64,000 nucleotides of DNA from Calamus simplicifolius (GCA_900491605.1 UESW01004818.1:488216-552215); one strand, 5' to 3'; positions 48,552 to 60,505 are shown, numbered from the stretch's first letter. Made by a program: numbers and translations. The notes: a model not told the origin generated them from the letters alone.

Positions 48552-50155
48552 TGATGACGCCAAGTCACCTCCTTCGAACGCCGGGGAAAGCGGACGTCTC
48601 GCTCCTGGAGGTCCTGCAAGAGAAGTCCCCTGGGACGGTCGCACCGGTGGGGACCCTCCGACGATCAAGTTAGTGGCTCGGGTTCAGACAAAGAACCGCT
48701 CCAGCGAGAAGGAGCTGAGGCGGTTAGGGTTTTTGCTGGGAGGAAGAAAGCTTAGAAAAACCAGAGTTCGGATCCCACTTACAGCGTGAATATGTGTCTT
48801 TTATACCTGTCCGAATATAGTGACTTGTGGCCCTAGAAGATCTCTGTCGTACCGTCACCGATGGATGTAACTGGGCTCCATCGCTAGAGGTAGCGAGTCG
48901 TACACCCTAGCAAGGCATGGTGGCGCACAGAGGCATGCAACATGCCAAACATCGTTATGAGGCATGGCCCTCCGTACCGGGGCACAATCGCGGAGGCACT
49001 GGGTGGTATGCCGCGGCAAGGCAAGGTCATGCACAGGGGCATGCAACACGCCAAACATCGTTATGAGGCATGGCCCTCCGTACCGGAGCACAATCACAGG
49101 AGTACCTGATGGTACACTACGGCAAGGCACAGCCATGGGCTAAAAATCATGTGTGAGCATCGTGCATCATGATAGTTGCTGTTTTCCTCTGCAGTTGAGT
49201 AGCGTGTTGACGATGCACCCCGAGGCCGGTGGGGGCCCCGGGGTTAAGAAACGATGGCCCCACCCCCGACCCCGAGGGGGTGCCGGAGGTGGGAAAATGA
49301 CGATGTACCCCGAGGCCGATGGGGGCCCGGGGTTAAGAAACGATGGCCCCACCCTCGACCCCGAGGGGTGCAGGAAGTGGGGAAATGACGATGTACCTCG
49401 GGGCCGGTGAGGGCCCCGGGGTTAAGAAACGATGGCCCCACCCCCGACCCCGAGGGGGTGCCGGAGGTGGGGAAATGACGATGTACCCCGGGGCCGGTGG
49501 GGGCCCCGGGGTTAAGAAACGATGGCCCCACCCCCGACCCCGAGGGGGTGCCGGAGGTGGGGAAACGACGATGTACCCCGAGGCCGGTAGGGGCCCCGGG
49601 GTTAAGAAATGATGGCCCCACCCCCGACCCCGAGGGGGTGCCGGAGGTGGGGAAATAACGATGTATCCCGGGGCCGGTAGGGGCCCCGGGGTTAAGAAAT
49701 GATGGCCCCACCCCCGACCCCGAGGGGGTGCCAAAGGTGGGGAAATGACGATGTACCCCGGGGCCGGTAGGGGCCCCGGGGTTAAGAAATGATGGCCCCA
49801 CCCCCGACCCCGAGGGGTGCCGGAGGTGGGGAAATGACGATGTACCCCGGGGCCGGTAGGGGCCCCGGGGTTAAGAAACGATGGCCCCACCCCCGACCCC
49901 GAGGGGGTGCCGGAGGTGGGGAAATGACGATGTACCCCAGGGCTGGTAGGGTCCCCGGGGTTAAGAAATGATGGCCCCACCCCCGACCCCGAGGGGGTGC
50001 CGGAGGTGGGGAAATGACGATGTACCCCGAGGCCGGTAGGGGCCCCGGGGTTAAGAAATGATGGCCCCACCCCCGACCCCGAGGGGGTGCCGGAGGTGGG
50101 GAAATGACGATGACGGCCGTTACCTTTTCTGACGACGTTGGGATCAGTCATATCA
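48552..50155 (-). repeat. 3' LTR of element 3
   Basis: On the + strand it runs from TGATGACGCCAAGTC to GATCAGTCATATCA, 1604 bp. A minus-strand TATA box (TATAAAAG) is at 48798-48805. The 90-bp array occupies 49209-50113 with 10 units. A local duplication (CATGCCAAACATCGTTATGA at two places, near 48949 and 49040) lies between TATA and array. Confidence 0.95.
49209..50113 (-). repeat. 90-bp GC-rich tandem array in the left LTR (10 units)
   Basis: Each unit contains GACGATGTACCCCG, GGGGCCCCGGGGTTAAGAAA and CCCCACCCCCGACCCCGAGG. The unit is 30 codons long, so it opens frames on both strands (49333-50232, 49244-49801 and others) that are not genes. The G and C runs are strand-biased and could fold or form quadruplex-like structures. 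Confidence 0.95.
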
Positions 50156-50158
50156 GAT

Positions 50159-50171
50159 GCCCCCTCGCTCC
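50159..50171 (-). promoter_or_regulatory. Polypurine tract of element 3
   Basis: On the minus strand GGAGCGAGGGGGC is followed by ATC and the TG of the 3' LTR (TGATATGACTGATCC). It matches the tract at 33837-33849. Confidence 0.8.
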
Positions 50172-50644
50172 TGGGGCGAGGCGGGTCCCACCGCTGAGGC
50201 CCAAGGGGCGTCCTCCACGTGGCTGATCCCAACCCTTGATTTCTATGCGGACGGTGCGGGGAATGTAAGGAGGCGGCCCCCCGTACACCGCGCCAGCCAT
50301 GATCACCCTCGAGAATGAAGACGGGCCCTTGGAATCCGCGCGAAAAGGCGTATCATCATTTCCTCTCATTACGGCAACGTCAGCAAGGTCCCATCGCTGG
50401 CCGGGGGCGTGCCGCACCACGCGCTGGGGTGTTCCTCGAGGCGAACCGACGTATAGCCAGAAGCCGCGTGGCTGATGAGACATGGCGGGACATTTTGAAA
50501 ACTCAATAAAGCTAGCCAAAGGGAGGCGGGCCGATGCCTTATCGCCATTATCTTCTTCCTTGTCCGTTCCCCAGTGTTCCTGCAACCTGCGAGCTCGTGC
50601 CCAGCTTCCTTTGCTTTCTCAGGTCAGCCTTTTCGTCTTAATTC

Positions 50645-52867
50645 ATGAGTTCACCTTCTTGGACCTCGGAGGACGGTTCTGAGGGCCGTCCTCCCTCTGG
50701 GAGGCTTCAAACTCCTCCTTCTCCTTCTCCTCCAGTCGAGTGGTCCTCTAATTCAGAGGACCACGTCCCTCTGGCCCGGCGACGGGCCGCCGGTGGAGCC
50801 GCCGATGGAGCTCCGTTGAGGGGCCGTCGGCCGGGGGTCGGGACTCCCTCGAGGGTGGAGGAATCCCCAGGGGGGGTAGCCTCCTCGATGACGCGGTCGG
50901 ATCTGGAAAGGATCCGAGCCCGTTATCGGATCCCTCAGGAGATCAATCTATTTCTGCCGACCCCGACGACCGGGTTATCTCCTCCCGACCCGGTCGTGTA
51001 GCCTTCTACGAGGTCTGCCTATAGGTAGGCCTCCGTCCTCCTTTCCATCCTTTTTTCATCACCCTCCTCGACTTCTATTCTTTGACCCCTTCCCAGCTAG
51101 TCCCGAACTCTTGTCGGGTGATTAGCGCTTTCGTCATCCTTTGCCATCGCCTAGGTATTACTCCTAGGGTCAGTTTATTCCGCAATTTCTATTCTCTTCG
51201 GGCCCAAAGGGGGTGGTGGGTGTTTAAGCCCCGACCCAATCGGGTCCTTAAGCTTCTTTTGCCTTCGTCAATCAAGGGGTGGAAACCCCGTTTCTTTTTT
51301 GCCAATATTGACCAAGTCCGGCCCCAGTGGGGGGACCCCGACCTCCGAGGGAATGTCGCAGCCGTTCAGCCTGGGGACCGGGAGGCGATGGGGGTATTGC
51401 TGACCGCCGAGATCCCCCGGTACACCCTGCTGTTAGCGGAGGACAACTTTGAGATGGCGGGTCTCGTCTCCCAGCGGGATAAATTCTCTATACTTAGTCA
51501 GAAATCCTGCTCTTCTTTCTTCCTTCCTCTCTTTTTTTTTTTTTTTTTTTTAACCTTTCTGAAAATCTAACTTGTGTCATGCAGCGATGAAAATTCCAAC
51601 CGCGAAAGTGTTAAAGGCTGCCAAGAAAAGGGCTCGAGAGGGGCCGCCCAGGGAACAGCGGGCCCCGGCCCCGAAATGCCTGTTGGTCCGGGCCTCCCTC
51701 CCGGCACCAGTCTTCCCACCCCCGGCTCCGCCGCAAGCCCCAGCTGTACCAGAGGTCGACCTTACGGCCGACACCCCACCGGAGGTGGGGGCGACGGCGG
51801 GAGCCACCGTCGAGGAACCAGAAGTGGGGGCGCATGTGCCAACCGGGGAGTTCCCGGTCCCCGAGAGGGCGACCCCATCAGACGCCGCTAGGGACTGGGG
51901 CGAGGGACCATCTGGCCCCGCGAGCCCATCCCCCGAGGGCCCACTCGGAAGTGGCCCGCACGTAGAGCCGGGGACATCAGGGACGGCGAAGGGAGGCGAG
52001 GGCGCGCCCAGGCCGCCTCGAGACTCCTTGGACGACGGCCATTGGGCCGAGCAGGCCCTGGGTCCGGTCTTTGATCTCAGGATCATTGAGGATCTCAGCC
52101 ATCTGGGGGTGGGCGCATTCTTCCGGGACTCATACGCCGCAGTGGTCAAGGTAAGTAATTTTCTCGTTCCTTCCCCTTTACTGTTCCTACATATATATTC
52201 TGTTGACCTGGGCTTATGTGCAGATCGCGCACTCCCTGAGGGCCGCCAGGGAGGTGATCCAAGGGGGTAAAAAGGTTCTGCGGGAGACGCAGGAGGAGGT
52301 CGAGAAGGCACAGCGCCGCGCGGAAGAGGCGGAGAGGGCGCTGGAAGCGGTCAAGGATGCCTGCGCAAGCGAGGTGAGGGCCGCCACGAACCGGGCAGAA
52401 ATGGAGGCCAATCGTGCGCGCGCGGCGCTCTCTCAGATGATGGAGGCTGAGAGCGCGGTCACGGCCAGGGACATACACATCTCTGAGTTGACCTCAGCGC
52501 TCCAGGAGGCCGAGGACCGAGCGGGTGCGGCGGCGGAGGAAGCTAGAGTGGCAAGGGAGGAGACCTGCCGTCGTGAGGAAGAGTTGAGCCGCGCCCGAGA
52601 GGAGATAAGCCATGCTCGGAGGCTGAAAAAACCACGGCGGAGGCCCTTACTGCGGAGAAAGCTCGGGCTGCTGGTCTTGTTGAAGAATACAAGGCATCCG
52701 ATCGTTTCGCAGATGACCTGGCCAAAGCTTCGGCCGCTGTATACCTCGACGGGTTCCAGCATGCTAAGGAGAGGGTGGCTAGGGATTTAAATTTCCCCCG
52801 GGCTTTGGAGATTGAATTGTCAGACCAGACCTCTTCCGATGATGAGCCCGCGCCGGCAGAGCCATGA
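50645..52867 (+). pseudogene. Antisense spliced gene of element 3: conserved plant transposon domain plus coiled coil
   Basis: It lies antisense to gag-pol, between the 99-bp array and the 3' LTR. Start at 50645 (MSSPSWTSEDGSE), then a Pro/Ser/Arg-rich head and DLERIRARYRIPQEI. After a one-base shift near 50995 the conserved domain runs to about 51480: HPFFITLLDFYSLTPSQL, VSLFRNFYSLRAQRGWW and IPRYTLLLAEDNFEM, with a TAG at 51022-51024. The next exon follows an acceptor CAG at 51582-51584 and opens MKIPTAKVLKAAKKRARE, then a Pro/Gly/Glu-rich stretch. Intron 52151-52223 has clear GT-AG ends. The last exon is a Glu/Ala/Arg coiled coil with one frameshift near 52620, ending in ASDRFADDLAKASAAVYLDG and a stop at 52867. 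Order and motifs match the antisense gene at 30800-33381. Function unknown. Confidence 0.75.
52151..52223 (+). other. Intron of the antisense gene
   Basis: GTAAGTAATT donor and a pyrimidine-rich stretch ending TATGTGCAG. 73 bp. The flanking exons encode the acidic linker and the coiled coil. Confidence 0.75.
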
Positions 52868-53329
52868 GTCTGCGTCCGCGACTTTGCTTTTCTTTTCTTT
52901 CTTTTGTAAGCCCGACTACGTCGGAGTTTTGTAGTTCCTAGTTAATGAAAATACTTTTCACGATGGTCTTCGTATTATTGTTAATTTCATCAATTGATAT
53001 GTGGCCCCACGGCTCCATTCGTCCCGACGATTCCGGGGGTACCTTCCCACCTGCGCCACTCCGCCTTAGTCATATGGGCCCGCGAATTAGAGTTAGGTAG
53101 GGTTGAATCTTGGGAGCGGGGGCACCGCTGGTCGGGGATCAGGCTGGTAGGCTCCCTCGGAGCCGTAGGCGTAATGCCCGGTCAAATATTGGACCTGGTG
53201 TTAGTCTGGCGCGCAGCTTGATGACCGCGGGACTTAGCCTTGTTTTGACCGGTAGGGTGTCGGGCTTTGGCTGTGAAAAAATTATTGGTGCACCGCTCCG
53301 CCAGCGGTTAGCCAGGTTTTATGCCTGAT

Positions 53330-54866
53330 TGGCACAGGGCCTTGAGTGCCGACGGGGTGTCGGGCTTTCGCTGTTGAGAGCTGGTGGTACGCTGCCCTGC
53401 CAGTTGTACACTGGGCTTTATGCCTGACTGGTGCAGGGCTTTGAGTGCCGACGAGGTGTCGGGCTTTCGTTGTTGAGAGCCAGTGGTACACTGCTCTGCC
53501 AGTGGTACACTGGGCTTTATGCCTGGCTGGTGCAGGGCTTTGAGTGCCGACGAGGTGCCGGGCTTTTGTTGCTGAGAGCCAGTGGTACACTGCTCTGCCA
53601 GTGGTACACTGGGCTTTATGCCTGGCTGGTGCAGGGCTTTGAGTGCCGACGAGGTGCCGGGCTTTTGTTGTTGAGAGCCAGTGGTACACTGCTCTGCCAG
53701 TGGTACACTGGGCTTTATGCCTGGCTGGTGCAGGGCTTTGAGTGCCGACGAGGTGCCGGGCTTTTGTTGCTGAGAGCCAGTGGTACACTGCTCTGCCAGT
53801 GGTACACTGGGCTTTATGCCTGGCTGGTGCAGGGCTTTGAGTGTCGACGAGGTGCCGGGCTTTTGTTGTTGAGAGCCAGTGGTACACTGCTCTGCCAGTG
53901 GTACACTGGGCTTTATGTCTGGCTGGTGCAGGGCTTTGAGTGCCGACGAGGTGCCGGGCTTTTGTTGCTGAGAGCCAGTGGTACACTGCTCTGCCAGTGG
54001 TACACTGGGCTTTATGCCTGGCTGGTGCAGGGCTTTGAGTGCCGACGAGGTGCCGGGCTTTTGTTGCTGAGAGCCAGTGGTACACTGCTCTGCCAGTGGT
54101 ACACTGGGCTTTATGCCTGGCTGGTGCAGGGCTTTGAGTGCCGACGAGGGCCGGGCTTTTGTTATTGAGAGCCAGTGGTACACTGCTCTGCCAGTGGTAC
54201 ACTGGGCTTTATGCCGGGCTGGTGCAGGGCTTTGAGTGCCGACGAGGTGCCGGGCTTTTGTTGTTGAGAGCCAGTGGTACACTGCTCTGCCAGTGGTACA
54301 CTGGGCTTTATGCCTGGCTGGTGCAGGGCTTTGAGTGCCGACGAGGTGCCGGGCTTTTGTTGCTGAGAGCCAGTGGTACACTGCTCTGCCAGTGGTACAC
54401 TGGGCTTTATGCCTGGCTGGTGCAGGGCTTTGAGTGCCGACGAGGTGCCGGGCTTTTGTTGCTGAGAGCCAGTGGTACACTGCTCTGCCAGTGGTACACT
54501 GGGCTTTATGCCTGGCTGGTGCAGGGCTTTGAGTGCCGACGAGGTGCCGGGCTTTTGTTGTTGAGAGCCAGTGGTACACTGCTCTGCCAGTGGTACACTG
54601 GGCTTTATGCCTGGCTGGTGCAGGGCTTTGAGTGCCGACGAGGTGCCGGGCTTTTGTTGCTGAGAGCCAGTGGTACACTGCTCTGCCAATGGTACACTGG
54701 GCTTTATGCCTGGCTGGTGCAGGGCTTTGAGTGCCGACGAGGTGCCGGGCTTTTGTTGTTGAGAGCCAGTGGTACACTGCTCTGCCAGTGGTACACTGGG
54801 CTTTATGCCTGGCTGGTGCAGGGCTTTGAGTGCCGACGAGGTGCCGGGCTTTTGTTGTTGAGAGAA
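53330..54866 (-). repeat. 99-bp tandem array (15-16 copies)
   Basis: The unit includes GCTTTGAGTGCCGACGAGGT, GCCGGGCTTTTGTTG and an internal doublet of TGGTACACTG. The spacing between GCTTTGAG anchors 53438 and 53537 is 99. Inner copies are nearly identical and the outer left copies more diverged, which points to recent amplification. As 99 equals 33 codons, at least four long ORFs remain open (53282-54202 and 53308-54948 on -, 53431-54168 and 54138-54881 on +). The minus one of 546 codons follows pol in frame. Confidence 0.97.
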
Positions 54867-54963
54867 GATTCAGATAACTAGAATGGAATCTTGTCAGCGT
54901 TGAATAAGGGGTGAACACCCAAACAAATACGGAGATGATGTTTAACATGAAGAGAGGGATACA

Positions 54964-57900
54964 TTACTGGTAATACCGGCGGAGGTTATCCGCATTCCAC
55001 GTCCTAGGAAGTGGTGTTCCGTCAAGTTCTTCAATTTTATAAGCTCCATGGCGTAGCGTCTCCGTGATTCGGTAAGGTCCCTCCCAGTTAGGGGCTAGCT
55101 TGCCGCCTTCAGCTGGCTTTGAGACTTCAGCCCGTCGAAGGATTAGGTCTCCCGGCAGGAACGTCCGCGGGCGCATGCGAGCGTTGTAGTATTTTGCGGC
55201 CCGTTGCCGATAGGCTGCCATTCGAAGCCGCGCCCGATCTCGCATCTCCTCCACCAGGTCGAGATTGGCTCGCAGCTGGTCTGGGTTATCTTCTTCACTG
55301 TAGGCTTCTACCCGGGGGCTGGGCGCGCCGATCTCCACAGGAATGACGGCCTCAGAACCAAAGACCAGGCTGAATGGCGTTTCGCCAGTGGGAGTTCGCG
55401 GCGTTGTATGATAAGCCCATAGCACGTTGGAGAGTTCTTCTACCCATCGTCCCTTGCAGCCATCCAGTCGGGTCTTTAGCCCCTGGAGGAGGATCCGGTT
55501 AGTCACCTCAGCCGCCCCATTGGTTTGAGGATGCCCGACGGAGGTGAACCTCTGACAGATGCCCAGCTCAGAGCAGAACTCCCGGAAAGGTGCGTTGTCA
55601 AACTGCCGGCCATTATCAGTGACTAGAGTGCGTGGCAGCCCAAACCGACATATGATTGACTTCCAGAAGAAAGATCTCACTTTACTCTCGGTAATTTTGG
55701 CCAGAGCCTCAGCTTCAACCCATTTGGTGAAGTGATCCACCGCCACCAGGAGAAACTTCCGCTGCCCGGAGGCTGGGGGAAATGGACCTAAGATATCCAT
55801 CCCCCACTGGGCGAAGGGCCAGGGTGCCACCAGAGGAGTTAGGTGGGACGTTGGCTGCCGCTGAATATTGGCATGACGTTGACAGCTATCGCACTTCTTG
55901 ACGAGCTCGGCCGCATCCTCCTTCATTGTCAACCAGAAATACCCTTGGCGCAGGGCCTTGTATGCTAGGGCTCTGCCCCCCAGGTGACTCCCGCATACAC
56001 CCTCGTGGATCTCCCTAAGGATATAATCTGATTCTGCTGGCCCCACACATCTAAGGACCGGATATGAGAAGGATCTCCGATAAAGCTTCCCGTCCATCAT
56101 CAAGAATCTCGGGGCCCTTCGCCTGAGCAGCCTGGCCTCCGCCGGGTCCCCTGGGAGAGTACCGTCGGTCAGGTATCGGATGTAGGCATCCATCCAGGAG
56201 GGCTCCGACTCCACTGGCAATACTTCATCCGCGGCCTCAGTGCTTGGGACTTGTAGATGCTCCACGTATGTTCTCCCTAGCGTCCCGTCGACCGAAGTGG
56301 CCAAGCGGGACAACGAGTCAGCCCTGACATTCTCTGCCCTGGGGATATAGCTGACACGGAAGTAGGCAAAATGAGACGCCTGGGATTGCACCTTGCTCAA
56401 GTAGCGGGACATGGTGGGGTCCCTAGCCTCGTACTCCCCGGCGACTTGTTCAGAAATGAGTTGAGAGTCTGTGAAGGCCCTCAAGCGCCCCGCGCCCAGC
56501 TCCTTGGCTAGTCTCATCCCCGCCAGTAGGGCTTCGTATTCTGCCTGATTATTGGTCGCCGGGAACTGAAATCTGAGAGCGTACTCCACCACGTCTCCCT
56601 CCGGGCTCGCGAGAATGAGTCTGGCTCCACTCCCTTGAGAGTTTGCCGCTCCATCTACATGCAGGATCCAGTCTTCCACCTCCTCAGATGAGGGAGGGTC
56701 CACAAACTTCTCTGGTTGCGCCTCCTCCACGCCCTTCTCAGCCCAGGAGCACTCGATCAGGAAATCCGCCAGCACCTGGGACTTCATGGCTGATCTTGGC
56801 CGGATGGATAGGTCGAACTCGCTTAGCTTGATGGCCCATTTAGCCAGCCGGCCGGAGGTGTCGGGGCGAGACAGGATAGCTCGCAGGGGCTGGTCCGTAA
56901 GCACCACGATGGGATGAGCTTGAAAGTAAGGCCGAAGGCGTTGAGTAGAGACCACCATGGCGAAGATAATCTTCTCGGTTTTTGAATATCTGGTCTCAGC
57001 GTCGTGGAGTACCTTACTGGTGTAATAGATTGGCTTCTGAGCTCCATCGGTATCCATGCGCACAAGCACTGAGCTAACGGCCTCCGGGGAAGCGGCCAGA
57101 TATAGAAAGAGCTCCTCCCCATTTTCAGGCTTGGATAGCAGCGGTGGAGTGGAGAGAAACTGCCTCAATTCTTCAAAGGAGCCCTGACACTCTTTCGTCC
57201 ACTCGAAGCCGTTAATCTTGCGCAGCGCCTTGAAGAAGGGCAGGCACCTTTCCGCCGACCTTGACATGAAACGACTCAAGGCCGCCACCCTCCCCGTCAG
57301 GCGTTGCACCTCCTTCTTGCTGACCGGAGGGCGCATCTCCAGGATGGCTCTGATCTTGTCGGGGTTGGCTTCGATCCCACGCTGGGTCACCATGAAACCC
57401 AGGAACTTGCCAGCTGCTACCCCGAAGGCGCATTTGTGGGGGTTGAGCTTCATCCGGTATTGGCGCAGATTGTTGAAAGTTTCCCCGAGGTCGGTTACAT
57501 GGTCTTCTACATTGGTGCTCTTGGTCAGCATGTCATCCACATATACCTCCATGTTGCGCCCCAGCTGGTCTTCAAAAATCTTATTCATTAATCTTTGGTA
57601 AGTAGCCCCGGCGTTTTTCAGTCCAAAGGGCATTACCCTATAGCAGTAGATCCCTTTCTCCGTGACGAAGGAGGTTGCTTCTTCATCCGCCGGGCTCATT
57701 CTGATTTGATTATATCCCGAGAACGCATCCACGAAGCTGAGCGTCCCGTGTCCGGAGGTGGCGTCCACCAGCTGGTCGATTCAGGGGAGCGGAAAGCTGT
57801 CCTTGGGGCATGCCTTATTGAGGTCGGTGAAGTCCACGCACATTCTCCAGCTTCCGCTGGCCTTCCGAACCATCACGACATTCGCCAGCCAGTCGGGGTA

Positions 57901-58697
57901 GCGTACCTCGCGGATGTGGCCCGCCGCCAACAACTTCCGCACCTCCTCATCAACAGCCTTCTATCGGTCCGGGGCAAAACTCCTTTTCTTCTGCCTGATA
58001 GGCCGGCACTCCGGCCGGATGTTGAGCTGATGTGCCATCACCTCCTCCGGGATCCCGGGCATGTCGGATGCTGACCATGCGAAGACGTCGGCGTTGGCCC
58101 GCAGAAAGGCTAGGAGCCGGTCGCGAGCTTCGTCCGGGAGTGAGGCTCCAACGCGGATCGTCTGCATGGGGTCCTTCCCGAGGGGAAAGTGAGCAGCTGC
58201 TCAGCCGGTTCCCCCCTCCTCTCCAAGTCTCGTGGGTCAAGGGTCTCCGATGTCGATGCTGATGGTGGTGCAAGCGCTGCCCCCTGGGGACTGGGGGCCA
58301 AGTGATAGCATAGCGCCGGCAGGTCCTGCTCTCCTCGCATCTCGCCGATCCCGCCGGTGGTTGGGAACCTCACCAGGAGCCGCTTGGTGGAAATGACGGC
58401 ATCCAAGAGGTTGAGCCCGGGCCTCCCAAGAATCGCGTTGTACGCCAGGGGCACACGGACTACCAAGAATTTTATAAGGACAGTGCTCTGGCACGGAGCC
58501 GTTCCAGCTGTCACGGGAAGAGTAATTTCCCCCTCGACCCTCACAGAATCCCCCGTGAATCCCATCAAAGGCGTGACGACAGGCTGAAGTAGATCATGCG
58601 ACAGGTTCATACGAACAAAGGCATCGTAATTCAAAACATCTACTGAACTTCCACTGTCGACCAGGATTCGTTTTACAGGGTGCTTAGCGATCGTCAT
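54964..58697 (-). pseudogene. gypsy pol: protease, RT, RNase H, integrase
   Basis: Protease frame 58697-58110 has ILVDSGSSVDVL and NAILGRPGLNLLDA. A frameshift near 58170 leads to FAWSASDMPGIPEE. Two stops follow: TAG at 57963-57961 in place of the CAG of DRQKA, and TGA at 57783-57781 in place of the CGA of PRIDQL. From 57768 a 934-codon frame stays open to the end: RT YVDD (residues 76-79), RNase H D372, E410, D434, D484, integrase zinc ligands H588, H595, C626, C629, and a DD35E core D658, D718, E754, then a GPYRITETL chromatin-proximal tail. All catalytic residues from RT onward are present, so the damage is limited to a few changes upstream. Confidence 0.93.
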
Positions 58698-58699
58698 GG

Positions 58700-60439
58700 A
58701 TACGACGACGCTATCATCATCTTTGTTTACAACCCCCTCTAAGTCCTCTTCGAAAAAGGGATTACAGCCTCCACACCTCCCTCCCCCCTCAGTCTCTTCG
58801 ACGGGCCTCCTGCCCCCCAGGAAATCATCGCTACCGTCTTCTCCGTTGGGGCGTTATCAATCACCGGCGGTGCAGGCGCTGACGGGCCAGGAGCTCCTGG
58901 GTTGTTCCTTTGGACGAACTTCCTCAGGTGGCCTTGTTGAATGAGGTCTTCAATGGCTTTCTTCAGCTGTCGGCAGTCGTCGGTGTTGTGACCATGATCC
59001 CGGTGGTAGCGGCAGTAGAGATTTTTGTTCCGGAGAATCTTCGGGTTGATGGGAGGAGGGCGTTGCAGATAGGGCTCCCCTTCGATCTCGAGCAGAATCT
59101 GGGATACGGGGGCAAGCAGCGGGGTGTAAGGCCCGTCTCTCGGTGCAGGAGGTCGAGGGCGGTTGTTGGTCGGCGAGGAGGCTCGGGCCTCCTGGGGCGG
59201 GCTTCCGCAGGTTCTGGCTGGGTTGGCTTCCAGGGTATGCTCCCGCCGGCTTCACGCCGGGAAAAGTCAGCTTCGTTTGCCCGGATGTACTTCTGGGCGC
59301 GGATCAGAAGTTCGGAGTAGAACCCGGCGGCTTTTTGTCCAGGGAGTATGCGAAGCGAGAAGGGCGAAGCCCCCGCTTCAAAGCCAGGGTTGCCACCGAG
59401 TCCTCCAGGTTGTAGACCTCCAAGGCGGCCTCCTTGAACCGGGCAACGTAGTCCCGCAGGGACTCGCCATTCTTCTGCTGGACGGCAAACAGACTGTCTG
59501 CCACCCTCGGGATCTTCCGGCAGGCGTCAAAGTGGGCCAGAAAAGCCCTCTCCAACTGTCGAAGGAGTCGATGCTTCGCGGCGGCAGACGTGAATACCAG
59601 GCCCGGGCAGCTTTTTTCAAGGTAGCCGGGAAAGCGACACACATGAGCGAGTCAGTGGCCCCCTGAACTTGCATAAGCACCTTATAACTCTCCAAATGGT
59701 CTAGGGGGTCCGTGGTCCCGTCGTATGGGTCCAGTTGAGGAAGGCGGAACCTGGTAGAGATCGGCTCTTCCATGATGCGGCGAGACAGAGGAGGCCGACT
59801 GTCATAATCAGTCTCCGGCAGGTGAGTGATCCGACGGCTGAGCTCCTCCAGCTTCTGGTTACACTCCTCGAGTCGACGCTCAGCTCGACGAGGCATCCGG
59901 CCATCAAAGGAGCCCTCCCCCGAAGACTCAGAAGAAGAGCGGGGGCGGCGATGCCGGCGTGTGCGCTCCGCCTCCTTTCCGTGCCGCCGCTTAGGAGAGA
60001 CGCTGGCGTGGCGAGAGGGAGACCGGGGCCTTTTGGATGCTTCGTGGGGATGCGGCTTGGCCGGGGATCGGCGGTGATGATCTGCAGGAACGGGCGACCT
60101 CCGGCGGGTGGAGTGCTGGCTAGGCTGCACCACCCCTGGGACGGACGGGCTCGGCTCCGGTTGTCGCAAGGCCGCTTGTTGCTGTTGCTGCATGCCCTTG
60201 ACCATCGCTGCCAGCGACTGGACCTGAGTGGCCAGGGCAGCGAATCGATCTTCTTGAAGTGGTTGAGGAGCAGATGCAGGGGCGTCATTTTGCGGAGCAG
60301 AAGGCCCTGCCCCCTGGAGATTCGGAGGCTCCGGGAAACAGGATACGAGAGCCGGAGGGGCCTCCGCGGGTGGACCAGCCCCGCAGCGCTGCCCCCCAGC
60401 GCGACCGGCTGAAACTCCTTTTGTTCGAGTTGTCACCAT
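58700..60439 (-). pseudogene. gypsy gag, frameshifted
   Basis: The likely start is the ATG at 60439 (MVTTRTKGVSAG), about 70 bases after the primer site. An earlier in-frame ATG at 60538 would lie within the LTR edge. A Pro/Gln/Arg-rich basic region precedes the gag core (STRFRLPQLDPYDGTTDPL, MQVQGATDSLMCVAFPATL). Near 59570 the frame shifts to 59642-59304 (RQLERAFLAHFDACRKIPR). Near 59020-58910 is the zinc-finger-like CRYHRDHGHNTDDC followed by QLKKAIEDLIQQGHLRKFV, with all four ligands retained. Other shifts lie between. Confidence 0.88.
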
Positions 60440-60505
60440 GGCTTCAAAGTCTTGAAGGCAGGAGAAAGAAGAAGAAGGCAGCTGGTTCGATGTCTTTCTT
60501 GCACC

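Noticed and set aside
49244..50232. ORFs of 185 and 299 codons in the 90-bp LTR array, and similar ones at 61123-62218
   Set aside because: The unit is 30 codons and GC-rich; open frames appear on both strands and lie in the LTR U3.
51577..52311. 244-codon minus-strand ORF opposite the antisense gene
   Set aside because: Shadow of a GC-rich exon; the + strand frame has the conserved motifs and splice sites.
53282..54881. Long ORFs of 245, 247 and 306 codons in the 99-bp array
   Set aside because: The unit is 33 codons without stops in several frames, so openness is expected. Only the pol-frame ORF is kept as a finding, and not as a gene.
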